The notes beneath the pieces are model-generated. The model saw only the letters and a program-made list of their open reading frames with translations, had not been told where the DNA came from and ran no database searches. A stretch of DNA of 64,000 bases, from positions 19,877,306-19,941,305 of the forward strand of contig OX419337.1 in NCBI GenBank assembly GCA_948470475.1. The letters are read 5' to 3'. Positions 1 through 11,023 of the stretch are shown piece by piece. Origin of the DNA: Galaxea fascicularis. Lineage: Eukaryota > Cnidaria > Anthozoa > Scleractinia > Euphylliidae. The translations under genes were made by a program, and so were the position numbers. Each line of letters starts with the position of its first letter. The first letter of the stretch is position 1.

Positions 1-1231
1 AAGGGACTCTTGGTTTCTTGCCGTGCGTCTGCTATGTTTCCATAGACGCTAAGAAATTATATTATCTTTTATTGAAAGTATTTGGTTGGCTTTCGCATGA
101 AACTAAAACGATCGCGAATATAAAGATATACCGTTGTGACAACGCAGATGGTCATAGTGACCAGAGTTTTCCCATTCAGATGGAGAGTTCAAAAACCTAG
201 AATCCTTAAAGCCCATAAAAACTTTGAACTAATAACTGATTAACACAAACACAGGGGCTCGGATTTTTTCCGACTTCCCATTTGAAGATGCAAAAACATC
301 TTTCATGTATTTAAACACAGACAAAGGGAATTAAAGATATGGAAACCTTAACTTTCATTAGCAGCACGTCTGAGGATCCATTTTATATTTAAAATTCTTA
401 TATCGCAGAAGGCTCACATATAATGTCAACAAAGGTAGCAATAAAAAAACAACAACAACAATTCAAAAACCTGGAATTGTCAAAATCCAGTTTGAAGTAA
501 CAGTCTGATTGACACAAACGAAATTTGCAAGAATGACAACCTTAACTTTCACTAACAGCAAGAGGAGCACCTGCGACATGCATGGCGAAAACGCTTAAAA
601 GCCGCCCAAGTTTTACTTTAGTTCCGTTCCTTAAAAATGGGAAGGAAAAACAAGGTTGCTTATGGACTGAAAGCAATTATAAAACAAGAAAGACTGAATA
701 AAGAAGAAAAATGCGTATTAAATTGAGTGTGCTTCACATGCGATTGACGGCTAATGAGTGTGTTTTTCGCCGAAATTGTGACTACCGTTTACTCAACACG
801 CTTTTCTTTTCAGTTTTTTTTGTTCAGTTTTGCTAACATAGCTGCATTTTATTCAAATGAGCGATGCATTTTCTGTTATTGAATTGAATGCAACTTCGGC
901 TGTGGTAAAATTAGTCTTCATGTATTACAAGAAAGGAAGCAAGATGTGTTTTGCTTTTCTGTCCGCGTCAACTAAAGGATTACAAACACACAGCTGCGGC
1001 AGTTAATAATTGAAACGTGATTCGGTGTCCTGTTAATTGAAACTTCCCTTCATTTCAGCCCCGGCCTCAAATTATACCGATTGCTTCTTAGAATATTCAT
1101 ATAACAGTCGTCTGATTAAAGGCTGACGTAGTTAATTTGACATATTGGCAATACAAGTCTTGGGTCATCAGAGATCTACGCGATCATTAACATCAGCTCC
1201 TTTTCATTTTATCAACGAGCAAGAAAATAAC
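1..1231 (+). other. 5' flank of GPCR copy A, a duplicated block
   Basis: No gene is seen here. The first 600 bases closely match 15476-16080 and 42110-42700, sharing for example the string GTGCGTCTGCTATG followed by the TAGACGCTAAGAAAT segment. This marks segmental duplication of whole receptor units. From about 690 to 1231 the sequence matches the upstream blocks of the other copies, including the run around 1080-1130 with GAATATTCAT and AGGCTGACG. That block probably holds the promoter and 5' UTR, but no clear TATA box stands out in this copy. Confidence 0.6.
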
Positions 1232-2155
1232 ATGACAATGACCAACTTTACCGCCCATCCGAGTTACAAACCATTTATAGAACATTTTTGTTCAATAGGA
1301 TTGGCTGAAAGAAGAACCAACCAGTTAATGGTTTTCATAGTACCAAACATTTTTGTATCCGTCACGGCATTTCTGGGGAATGCTTTGATCCTAGCTGCCC
1401 TTCACAAGGAGTCTTCACTCCATCCGCCGTCCAAACTCTTGTTTCGTAACCTGGCGACAACTGATCTTGCTGTTGGTATCATCGTAGGGCCCCTTAAAGT
1501 AACGTATTTGGTATCTTTACTGAATAAACAATGGCATGTTTGTCGCTTCGCAGGTCAGGGCTTTTACACCACAGCCTACATTTTGTGTTCGGTGTCACTG
1601 TTAACACTGACAGCAATAAGCGTGGACAGACTTCTCGCATTGTTGTTAGGGCTCAGATACAGACAAGTTGTAACGTTGAAGCGAATCTATATACTATGCA
1701 TCGGGATGTGGTTTGCGTCTATTATTGTTTCAACGGCCCATTTTTGGAATCAACATATAACCTTATGGGGTGGAGGCATTGGTGCATTACTGTGTTTAGT
1801 CACCTCAGTATTTTCGTACGCAAAGATATTCTTCACCCTTCGGCGTCGAGACCAAGTTCAAGCACAAGGACAGCAAATCCAAAATGTACTACTGAACAGA
1901 GCACGATACAAAAAGACAGTGAACAGTGCACTGTGGGTACAGTTAACATTAGTTCTCTGTTATCTACCTCATTCTATAAACGTTGTTGTTCTTCTTCAAA
2001 GAGGGTCGACGCCATCTGTACTCGTCGCTAGGTTATTTACAGCAACTTTACTTTACCTAAACGCGTCATTAAACCCACTTCTTTACTGTTGGAAGATCAG
2101 AGAAGTGCGTCAAACAGTGAAAGATATCGTCAAAGGACTGTTTTGTCGACCTTAG
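1232..2155 (+). CDS. Class A (rhodopsin-like) orphan GPCR, copy A, intact
   Basis: A predicted seven-transmembrane receptor of 307 aa in one exon, expected at the plasma membrane and coupled to G proteins; the ligand cannot be told from sequence. The open frame extends upstream, but the first ATG is at 1232 and matches the start context of copies D, F and I. From that Met: N-glycosylation sequon NFT at 5-7, TM1 about 31-57 with GN at 49-50, TM2 about 68-92 with LATTDLA (D78), a Cys before TM3 (C104), TM3 ending VDRLLAL (D132, R133), TM4 with W160, TM5 about 178-203, TM6 about 229-251 with CYLP rather than CWxP, and TM7 with NPLLY at 281-285. The short extracellular loop 2 has no Cys, so the usual TM3-loop disulfide is probably absent. 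The tail is short and basic. DRY is DRL. The family resembles cnidarian lineage-specific class A expansions; a subfamily name would be a guess. Confidence 0.9.
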   Translation: MTMTNFTAHPSYKPFIEHFCSIGLAERRTNQLMVFIVPNIFVSVTAFLGNALILAALHKESSLHPPSKLLFRNLATTDLAVGIIVGPLKVTYLVSLLNKQWHVCRFAGQGFYTTAYILCSVSLLTLTAISVDRLLALLLGLRYRQVVTLKRIYILCIGMWFASIIVSTAHFWNQHITLWGGGIGALLCLVTSVFSYAKIFFTLRRRDQVQAQGQQIQNVLLNRARYKKTVNSALWVQLTLVLCYLPHSINVVVLLQRGSTPSVLVARLFTATLLYLNASLNPLLYCWKIREVRQTVKDIVKGLFCRP

Positions 2156-2186
2156 TTCAGTTTACTTCCTGTAGCATTTGCTAGTA

Positions 2187-2192
2187 AATAAA
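2187..2192 (+). promoter_or_regulatory. Polyadenylation signal of GPCR copy A
   Basis: AATAAA lies about 32 bases after the stop codon. The same AATAAATG(G/A)AAAAAC context follows several other copies, for example at 28145 and 38042, so it is conserved across the array. Confidence 0.55.
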
Positions 2193-4830
2193 TGAAAAAA
2201 CTCATGCAGGGTAAAATTCCTAAACCAGACTTAACTTTAAAAAGCGAGCTTTGTTAATAACACAAATAAATTATAGTAACTTGGACGTGGTGTATAAAAT
2301 TGTTTGTACGGTGGAAAGAGATAAGGATGAACTGGTTACTTCAATTTATAAATAATCTGAGTTACTCTCTGAATACGTTTTTGAGTTTCCTCTCTAAAAG
2401 AAAATGTGTAACCATCAACGCTCCAGAGGAGCTGCGTGCAAGGCAGCTGATATCGATCTTATTACGCGTCTTGGTTTCCATTGACTGATTGTGAATTTTT
2501 ATATTCTTTGCTTTTAAGATGGTTATTCCCTGAGGAGGAAACTTTCTTCAGCTTTGACTACAATTCGGTTTCAACGAGATGAACGATTTTAACATTTTTC
2601 ATTCCTCCATTTCATGACTGTACATGTTTTCCACGACAGAAAAGAAAGGAAGAAAATATCAGGATGGAAAATTATCGGCTCATTCGACAGGAATGCGAGC
2701 CTAACAGGAAATTGCCCGAGCTATTTTCTCAAAATCACCCCTGAAACGAATATAACGGACACTCCTTACCCGACAAAATTAAAATGCGCAGCAAATCGTT
2801 ATCATGATAAAACTATCGTTCTTTTGGGAAATATTCATATTATTTAGATAAAGTATTAAAAGTGGGAATACCTGAAGTATCTCTCTATCGAATGTAAACT
2901 TAAAAAAGTGTTTTGATCTTCGCTTTATACTCACAACAAGCGAATCGAAACTTTGATTTTTCTAATAATTGTGCAAGGACCGTCAACAACAACGTGACTT
3001 TTGTCGCTGAGAAGCAAATTGAAACTTCCTCTCTGGACTCTCTAGTTACTAAAAATGATTATGCTTAACCGTCATCTTTATTTTTTTTCATCCGGCGTTT
3101 TGATCCCAATCCTAAGTTAACTGAATGCTTAAGATCGACATCAGCTTTAGTCAACATTTTTATGGCCTTTTTAATCCTTTATGTATCTCATCAAGATGTA
3201 TACAGGACGTAGATATTTAACTGATCGAATACAGGTTTTTAGATGGATAAATGTATAATACACATTCCACTCCGGTCGTCAGTTCTTCCTAGCATCTTTT
3301 ATGCTAAGGTCGTTTTCGTTTCTGATAAAAGTTGAAAATCGTAACGAGGTTTGACACAAACTTTACAAGGAAGTTAAAGTTTTATTTTAGCCAAAGTAGA
3401 AAAGAGAGGGCGCTTTTAAGTTTATTTTAAATTGTTCCTTGTTCTCTGTCTCTCAGAGGAAAGGTGTATCCTGTTCATTAAGCCTTAACCTCTAATGCAA
3501 CAAAATAAAACATTCTGCGGATTTGAATGAACTCTTTGGAGTTGACTGTTAACTTTGCCGGCGTCATATTAAATCAAAACCAAAAAGAGGTTGCTGACAA
3601 TTCTGAAAGTTATGAAATATGCAAACTTTAGACAACAAACAGCATCACTTAATAAAGGCTAAAATAAGGGGCAGTTCACAGTAGGGTATATAGCCAAACC
3701 GACGACAAAAAGCTGATAGTCGACTTAATAGTTATCTCTTAGTTACACAACTTAGACAAATCAAAACATGGTATTCACAAATGCATACTTTTAACTCGGT
3801 TTTAAATATACCTGAGCAGTCAGGGAACCTGTCGCTTGGGAAAACAACAAAGTAAAGGAGAAGATTATATATAGCGGTTAGATAAACGAGTTGTCGCAGA
3901 AAAAAAAAAGAACAATGGTCCCCTTTGTTTTTAAGACCAGCAGCTGCGGCACGCACGGCGACAACGCTTGGAAGCCAAGTTTTACTTTAGTATCTTTAAA
4001 GTTGCACAGAAAAAACAAGGTTGCTTGTAAACTGAAATCAATAATAAAACAACAGAGAAAAACGCACTAAGAAAGAAAAATGCTGATTAAATTGAATGCG
4101 TGCTTCACGTGCGGTTGAGCTAATGACAGTGTTTATCGCCGAAATCGTGTCTTCAGTTTACTCATATGACGTGTTTTTCTCGTGTTTTTGCTGTTTTTTT
4201 TATTCTGTCTATTGTTATGTTTGTTAAAATCACTACATTTTAATCCTACAAGTGATGCATTTCTGAGATTAATTGCAGTATAGTTATTTTCGTTTCTTTG
4301 TGGGCTGTAGTGAATTAGTCTTGATGCACTAGAAGAATGGAAGCATTTTGATTTTTGTCCGCGCTAACTAAACGACTACAAATGCACAGCTACGACAGTT
4401 AATAATTAAAACGTTATTCGGTATCCTGCTCATTGAAACTTCCCTTCTTTTAAGCCAGCGTCAAATTAAACTGAATGCTTCATAGAATATTCATGTTGCA
4501 GTCATCAAAGGCTGACGCATTTAATTTGTCAGATTTGTGATATAAATCTTTTCGTCGGCATTAGAGATCTGCACGATCATTAAAATCAGTCCCCTATTCT
4601 AGAATAACAAAGTAAAATCACAATGCTCTTTAAAATTGCAAAGGAAAATAAAGCTGTTTGTAAACTGGAACTGAAAAAAGAAGGAAAATGCTTCTTAAAT
4701 TGAGTGCGTGCTGCACATACGTTTGAGCTAAGGACAGTGTTTTTCACCGAAATTACTGTGACTATTTAGATTACTGTGACTATTTAGTGTGCACAGCTAC
4801 ATTTTAACCAAAGAAATGATGCATTTTCTA
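2193..4830. other. Receptor-unit 3' flank and a gene-less 5' block
   Basis: I see no credible gene here. Bases 2200-3700 match the 3' flank found after copies C (24510 onward), H (60700 onward) and others, sharing the GAGTTACTCTCTGAAT and CTGAAACGAATATAACGGA segments. Bases 3660-4620 match other copies' 5' flank. The part at about 4440-4625 has the usual upstream signals (TGATATAAATC, then GATCATTAAAATCAG and ACAAAGTAAAAT) but no receptor coding follows, so a unit lost its gene here. Bases 4626-4830 repeat part of the upstream flank again. Confidence 0.6.
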
Positions 4831-4962
4831 AAAAGTTAAAAAGGGTTTTACAAACTCGGAGCTAAAAGTTAAAACTTATGAAATATTTCGTCCGTTTCTC
4901 AACCGGACTTCATCAGTCAATGATATGAATGTTAAAAAGATCAATTTTAGAAAGGGGTTTTA

Positions 4963-6567
4963 CAGTGCTGCGCGCGCTACCGTGAACACCCAGAGATTTT
5001 TTTGACATTTTTTTGACATATTTTTGACGAGTTTGGTGCTTGGTAATTGGCAACTGGCCAATCAGGGAGCAGACAGTCTTGTAAGGCGGAGTAGATCTCC
5101 CAGCGTGATATCCATTACGAAGAGCATGGCAACGTACCAGGTGAAGGTTAAGTACGGGGAGGAAAGATTTAGTACTTTCTTGATCAAGGATATCTCCTTT
5201 GCTAAACTTATGCAGGCGATAAAGCAAAACTGTTCACCGCTTGCACGCTTACCCGCTTCAAACATTCGTGTAAGATATCGCGACGAAGACGGCGATATGA
5301 TCAATCTGTCGGAAGATCCGGATGATTTTGCTTTCGGTGAGATGCTAAGGAGTGCAAAAGAGGTCAAGGATCGGGACTACGGAAAGATTTTTCTTCAGGC
5401 AAGCGAAGTAGATTCACCGCTACCGAGAAAACTGAGACGAATGGACGTAGAAATGCCGAGTTCTTCAGCTTGTAACGTATTCAAGTCGCTGCAACCGAAA
5501 CATTTGTCTTTCACACCAACATGTACACCTGGCGCACATCTCGCAACTACAACAGCTCCAAAAAATATCGAGAAAAGTCCTTTGGACTGCCAGCGACAGG
5601 AAATGGAAGAAAATCTACAGGTTCTGAAAGTACAAATTGCTAGCGCTAAAGAAGAATTGGAGAAACTGAACAGTGAATCCAGACATTTTCAGTCGCTCAG
5701 TGATATTCGAGCTCGACTCTGTAACAACTGTCATTGCAGTGGTCACACAAAAGTAAAATGCTCAAAACCTCCGTGCACGGACATCAGCGTGTGTAAAATA
5801 ATAGAAAAGCACCCCGAACACAAAACGAAAATTACCCAACTTCAGCGTGAAATTAGATCTCTGGAAAACAAGGCACAAGAAGATGAAACCCATCTCAAAA
5901 GTTTCACGGCCGCACGTGAGCGCGCAAAATCTTCGTTTTTCTTTGTTATGAGACCAAGACTGAGGGCACAAAACCAAGTAAAGTATGCGAACAGAAGTCG
6001 GTTGGATAGGGATGTGATGATTTTGCAAAGAGCGCTCAAAAAAGTTCCCGACTGGTGTGAAGACGAAGACTGGAGACTTCCGATGATTATAGATCAATAC
6101 GAGAACTCAAATGTAAACATCTATTTATAAATCAGAAGCAATGGAGCTTGTCACCACACTCATAAGGCATCTTATTTCTCTTCTCGTAATGTTGTGTCAC
6201 GGTTTTTAGGATTGAGTTATATTTCTCGCGTTGTTTTTCTCGATTAAAATTAATGTAAACTCGACAATTCCTGCACACTGATTTATTTGAACGTGGGGAA
6301 TATTTATCAAGGTTAAATAACAAATAACTCGGCTTCATAGCGTTGCGATTTTCAGATTCTCGTTCATTTGTTGATTTTTCTGGAAATGTTTTACTAAATA
6401 TTTCAGTATATATTTCACAACCGTGAACTTTAAAAAGTCCAGCGCTTTAGTTATATTTGGTTTCCCGCCGAATTCTATCCCGCCTACTCGTCAAAAATAT
6501 GTCAAAAATATGTCACAAAAATGTCACAAAAACGGTCTGGGTGTTCACGGTACCGCGCGCAGCACTG
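4963..6567 (+). mobile_element. TA-flanked TIR element (mariner-like ends) carrying a PB1/CCHC gene
   Basis: Both ends read CAGTGCTGCGCGCG inward, followed by matching TACCGTGAACACCCAGA and then runs of TTTTTGACATA-type subterminal repeats, giving TIRs of about 75-85 bp. TA flanks both ends (4961-4962 and 6568-6569). The empty site is visible in the other arm of the host Penelope-like element (about 11600-11612): removing the insert and one TA restores GGGGTTTTAACGCCTC. CAGTG ends with a TA duplication are typical of Tc1/mariner elements. No transposase is seen; the only large ORF is the PB1 protein, so this copy is non-autonomous for transposition or uses an unfamiliar mechanism. Confidence 0.85.
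5126..6130 (+). CDS. PB1-domain, coiled-coil, CCHC zinc-knuckle protein inside a TIR element
   Basis: An intact ORF of 334 aa. The frame is open further upstream, but the first ATG is at 5126, directly before the PB1 fold. Residues 4-85 form a PB1 domain: basic KVKYG near residue 7 (type II face) and an acidic OPCA-type motif YRDEDGD at 51-57 with EDPDD at 63-67 (type I face). PB1 domains bind each other front to back, so self-assembly is plausible. Residues 155-190 and 230-268 look like coiled coils. Between them is a CX2CX4HX4C zinc knuckle (C199, C202, H207, C212), a fold known from nucleic-acid binding Gag proteins. The C-terminal 60 residues are basic, then acidic, and unrecognised. No transposase catalytic motif is visible. 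The function is unknown; an assembly or nucleic-acid-binding role is inference. Confidence 0.75.
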   Translation: MATYQVKVKYGEERFSTFLIKDISFAKLMQAIKQNCSPLARLPASNIRVRYRDEDGDMINLSEDPDDFAFGEMLRSAKEVKDRDYGKIFLQASEVDSPLPRKLRRMDVEMPSSSACNVFKSLQPKHLSFTPTCTPGAHLATTTAPKNIEKSPLDCQRQEMEENLQVLKVQIASAKEELEKLNSESRHFQSLSDIRARLCNNCHCSGHTKVKCSKPPCTDISVCKIIEKHPEHKTKITQLQREIRSLENKAQEDETHLKSFTAARERAKSSFFFVMRPRLRAQNQVKYANRSRLDRDVMILQRALKKVPDWCEDEDWRLPMIIDQYENSNVNIYL

Positions 6568-6639
6568 TAACGCCTCTTGGGGGTTAGAATTGTGTCATAG
6601 ATGGCTGCTAATTCGTAGCCATTGTCTCTGTTTAATGCC

Positions 6640-6793
6640 TGTGGTGATGGGCAATAAATGCAACCGATAAATAAAGATAAACTCAACAGTTTAATTCAAA
6701 TGAGGGAAACACGCTATGTTACATACCCACACACCTTTTCGAACCCCTTGCTTTCATGTAACAGTCATGAAATATCTAAGGCTAAATACTACA
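6640..6793 (-). repeat. 3' LTR of retrotransposon 1
   Basis: 154 bp with TG...CA ends, matching 11024-11177 at all but about six positions. It lies downstream of the integrase in the element's own orientation. Confidence 0.92.
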
Positions 6794-6921
6794 TTCCCTT
6801 CCTTTGTGAAAAGAATTAAGCCTATGACCACGGAAATAAAAGTATTAAAACTCTAAACAAATGTCCATTGTCCATGGTACGATATAACTAATTTCAAGAG
6901 TTCACTGTCTATCAAAACTGT

Positions 6922-9696
6922 TCACTTATCCAGAACAAAGTCCTTAAACTTAGCCGGGAACCGTATAGTTCGGGACGGTCGGCTACTTGGCTCTGTTGTG
7001 GCAGTGGTATCCACAACTGAAGGTGAAATTATAGGGTCTGCTGCAGTTTCAGCTGCTACAGTGTTCTCCGGTTCCTCTAGGGTTCTGTACGGCTTAACAA
7101 ATGAACTGTCTCTCCGCTGCACTGCACCTTTGAGTGATTTCAGGGTTAGTTCTTTTCCTTCCTTTGTCTGAACAGTGTAAGGCTTGGGCTCAAAGTTGGG
7201 AGCTAGCTTTCCAGGTAACTTGGTGTTCTTGAGTAGAACTTTATCTCCAGGACTAACTGGGTTGTTAGCAGCATGACGTTGTTTGTCAGCATACATTTTG
7301 CCTGCAAGCTTCTGATTCCAGTCACGATCCCTGATGCTTTCATCCAGAATACTTTTGTCGGGACGTAGTTCCGGTAGCTTGGTTCTCAACTCTCTTCCAA
7401 ACATTAGAAACGCTGGTGTTACTCCTGTGCAACTGTGAGGGGTGGTTCTGTATGCTAACAGGAATTTATTAAGTTCATCTTTCCATGCCTTTCCTTCTGC
7501 TTTAGCGATCTTGAGTGACCTTAACAAAGTCCTGTTCTGGCGCTCGACTTCTCCATTGGCTTGAGGACAGATTGGTGGAGATTTTCGGTGCTGGATTCCA
7601 TGTCCGGCTAGGAAAGTTTCAAAATCCTCTGACACAAATTGGGGTGCATTGTCAGATTTAAGACTGAATGGATATCCGTACCGTGTAAAAATTGGCGTTA
7701 ACGCTTCTATCATCTTCTGAGATGTGGTTGAACGCATAATTACCACTTCAAAGAAGCGGCTGTAGTAATCTACTACTACAAGTAAGTTCTCTCCAGAAGG
7801 AAATGGACCTAGGACATCAATGGCTACATCTTGCCACGGTCCAGATGGTGGTTCTACTCGCTGCATTGGTTCAGGTGCACAAAACTCTCCCACCACTTGA
7901 CATCCATGGCAACTTTTGCAAACTTTCTCAGCGTCATGATCCATTTTGGGCCACCAAACTTTGGTTCTCAACCGATTCTTCATCTTGACAATTCCTTGAT
8001 GGCCTTCATGTGCTAAACGCAGCACTTCGCTTCTGAGGCTTTGGGGAATTACAATCCTGTTTCCACGCATTACTAACTTTCCAAGTACACAAAGTTCATT
8101 CTTCACACTGAGGTAATGAGGCATTTTGCATTGAGACCAATCACTGCTTTGTATGTAGTGCCTTACACTACACAGTTCAGGATCTTTCTCTGATTCCCTT
8201 TCCACTTCCTTTGCAGTCATAGCTACTGGTGTACGTTCTTCCACAATCACTCTAACAAAGTCGGCTTCCTCACCACTGGAATCCTTCTGTTCCACATTTA
8301 GCCTTGAAAGAACATCTGCTATGTTTGTACTACCAGGACGATAAATGACTTTGAAATGGTATCCCTGTAAACGAAGAACCCATCTCTCTCATCGTGCGGA
8401 AGGCTTAGAGGACTTGTTGTAGATGTACTGCAGAGGTTTATGGTCAGTCTCCAGTTGAAACTCTCTACCGAAAACGTACAGGTTAAATCTTTCGCAAGCC
8501 CATACCAGTGCAAGGCCTTCTTTCTCAGTCTGGAAATACCTTCTTTCCACATCCGTCAGACTTGTAGACGCATAGGAAATTACTCTCCACATACCATCTT
8601 GTAGCTGAGTGAGGACAGCCCCTATACCTGTCGGACCAGCATCAGCAACAATTCGTGTTTTGCAATCATTCTTGAAGTAAGCAAGTGTTTCTGCTCTGAT
8701 TAGCATATCCTTCAGTTTCTGGAAAGACCTCTGTTGTGCATCTCCCCACACAAATTTCTGATCCTTTCTTGTAAGCATTCTGAGCGGTTCAGCAATCTGA
8801 GCGAATTCTGGTAGGAACTTGGCACAGTACTGCACTAGGCCTAAGAAAGATCTGACTTCTCCGGTACTTTGCGGACACTTGGCATTCTGAACTGCAGACA
8901 CTTTTTCTTCACAAGGCGAAATTTCATTACTGCTCAACTCGTGACCAAAGAATGTTAGTTTTGGAAGCCTGAACTGACATTTCTTCTCATTCAGAGTCAA
9001 TCCGCATTCTCTCAGACGGCGCAGAACAGCTAACAGATTCTCATCATGTTCTTGGATTCCGCATCCATGGATGATCAGGTCATCTGCAATATTGGCAACT
9101 CCTTTACAACCAGTCAGCACATCTTTTACAATCTTCTGGTATTTTTCTGGGGCTGAGGTTATTCCAAACATTAACCTCTTGTACTGGAAAAGACCACGGT
9201 TTGTAATGAAAGTGGTGATTTGACGTGATTCTGTATCAAGTTCCACCTGATGGAATCCCCATTTCAGATCTAACTTGCTAAACACCGTAGACCCGTTCAG
9301 GTCATGCAGGACTTCCTCTATAGTGGGAATGGGATGTCTCTCTCGCTCTATGGCTTCGTTGGCTCTTCTCATATTCACACAAATGCGAATATCTCCATCT
9401 GGTTTTGGTACTACCACAAGAGGTGAGACCCATTCTGTAGGACCACTAGGTACTTCTTCAATGATATCTTCTCTAAGCAATTCGTCCAGTTTCTTGTCAA
9501 CTTTCTCCCTCAAGCCAAAGGGTAACGTTCTGACGGGTTGTGCAACAGGTTTGACATCTTTGTTGACGTGCAATTTCAGCTGGTAATCTTTCAGTTTTCC
9601 TACTCCAGAAAATACATCAGCAAAACTCTTAACAATGTCCACAGAATTTCCTTCACGTGTGATTGAGTATGTTTTGAGGAGAGTTTGGAGGTCCAA
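6922..9696 (-). pseudogene. pol of retrotransposon 1: RT, RNase H, integrase
   Basis: One frame runs from RT to the integrase end and is broken only by a TGA at 8389-8391, just after the RNase H region. RT shows WVSPLVVVPKPDG, KLDLKWGFHQ and the catalytic IADDLI box (YADD/YVDD replaced by IADD). RNase H shows VADAGPTGIGAVL, TEKEGLALVWA and TDHKPL. Integrase shows an HHCC finger (HEGHQG to CKSCHGC), then D,D,E in AIDVLGPF, KSDNAPQF and GEVERQN. Length and order fit Ty3/Gypsy. The stop codon and upstream frameshifts mean no full Gag-Pol is made. The first in-frame codons at 9696 are not a real start; the frame is entered by a frameshift from the protease region. Confidence 0.88.
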
Positions 9697-9727
9697 CTCT
9701 TAACACATTCAGTTTCTCAGCTGTATC

Positions 9728-10952
9728 CTATCCCAGCAGAGCTTTACCATGCCCTTCAACAACAGTAAACTCATCCTCGCATTTCTCTCCAGACTCCTCA
9801 CAATAAACTTCAGTTTCAAATGTCCCAGCTACCTCAATTGGTTTAGTTTGGCCATATGCAAACAGCTTCTTTTCAGACTTTTGGGTCTGGCACTTTACTC
9901 CTTTCTGCTTTAGACTTAACCCATCTAGGACGATCCACAATGTTGCATGTTGCTCCAGAGTCAATGAGGACATTCTTTAACTGCACACCTCCAATGAACA
10001 AATCAAGAACTCCACTTGAGTCAGTTTCACTCTTCACAACAAAAGCATAATAATTATCTTCTTCTGGTTTCTCCGAAACTTGATTAGCCCCATCCGTACG
10101 CTGCTTTCTACTTGTACGTTTCTTGTCTGCTTTGGTTCGGCAACAAACTGCAAAATGATCGGCAAATCCACATTTACTACAGGTTTTTCCGAGTGCTGGA
10201 CAGCTCTTGTCTCCTCCCAGATGACCACTTCCACTGCACCGATAACACTTCTTTTCTTTTACGGGTTGCTTTCCTTTTCTTTCCTTTCCTTTTTCTTGGC
10301 GATCCTTCAGAGTCAGCTTGTTGATCTACGCAGGGCGTTCCATAGACTGCATTTGACTATTAACCGCCTCATGAACCCTTGCAGTTTCTTGCAGCACAGT
10401 CAAGGTTGCATCACTTGATTTCTCGAGAAATTTTCGACGAAGTTTCGGATCTCTACATTTCTCGATTATCTGATCTCTGATGGCTTCATCTACTCGAGGA
10501 AATTCGCAGGATATAGCTTTTTAATGCAAACGGCAAACATATTGATCGACTGTTTCTCCCTCCAATTGTTGCATTTGACGAAATACGTGTCGCTCAAAGG
10601 AAACGTTAACTTTTGGTGTAAAATAATTATCCAGGGTTGTCAAACAATCGGTAAATGAAGTTTCTTGATCCTCTGGCACCAAAGTGTAATAAATCTCTTG
10701 TAATTCAATACCTCCCGAATGTAACAACAACGCAACTTTCTGACCTTCATTGTTTACTCCTTTCGAGGCCACGTAAAGGTTAAAAGCACGTTTCCATCGT
10801 TTCCATCGAACAGATAGTGAATTCGGCTCTCCCTTGGGGTCGAAACAAGGCAAACCACGGACTTCCAGGATCTGTTTCACATTAGTGGACGATGGTGTTG
10901 ACGATGCGGTCGAGGAGCTGGCGTGTTCGGTAGTTGATTCAGTCGCTGACAT
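9728..10952 (-). pseudogene. gag-protease of retrotransposon 1, broken
   Basis: The first gag ATG is at 10952. The Gag frame includes LPCFDPKGEPNSLSVRWKRW, a capsid-type region, then two zinc knuckles near 10150-10240 (CYRCSGSGHLGGDKSC and CSKCGFADHFAVC), then a retroviral-type protease site DSGATCN near 9950. It is broken by an in-frame TAA at 10521-10523, an in-frame TAG at 10326-10328, a frameshift shortly after the protease DSGAT, and a TAG at 9728-9730. The product would be nucleocapsid and protease for particle assembly; this copy cannot make it whole. Confidence 0.85.
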
Positions 10953-11023
10953 TCCAGTCTTGATGCAACTTACTTCACGAATTAAATCATTAACCACTTG
11001 TAAAGGTTATCCTCGTCGCCAAA

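Noticed and set aside
18..200. Short ORF at the window start
   Set aside because: It begins with TTG, lies in duplicated non-coding flank, and the matching block at 15490 does not preserve it.
1145..1231. Upstream extension of GPCR copy A by 29 codons
   Set aside because: The frame is open only from a TTG; paralogues D, F and I start at the position equal to 1232 and the extension is not conserved.
3732..3956. Minus-strand ORF, also seen at 25956-26174
   Set aside because: Its similarity between the two places reflects duplicated flank DNA; the lengths and ends differ and no family is recognised.
5024..5125. Upstream extension of the PB1 ORF
   Set aside because: It starts with TTG and runs from within the TIR; the PB1 fold starts right after the ATG at 5126.
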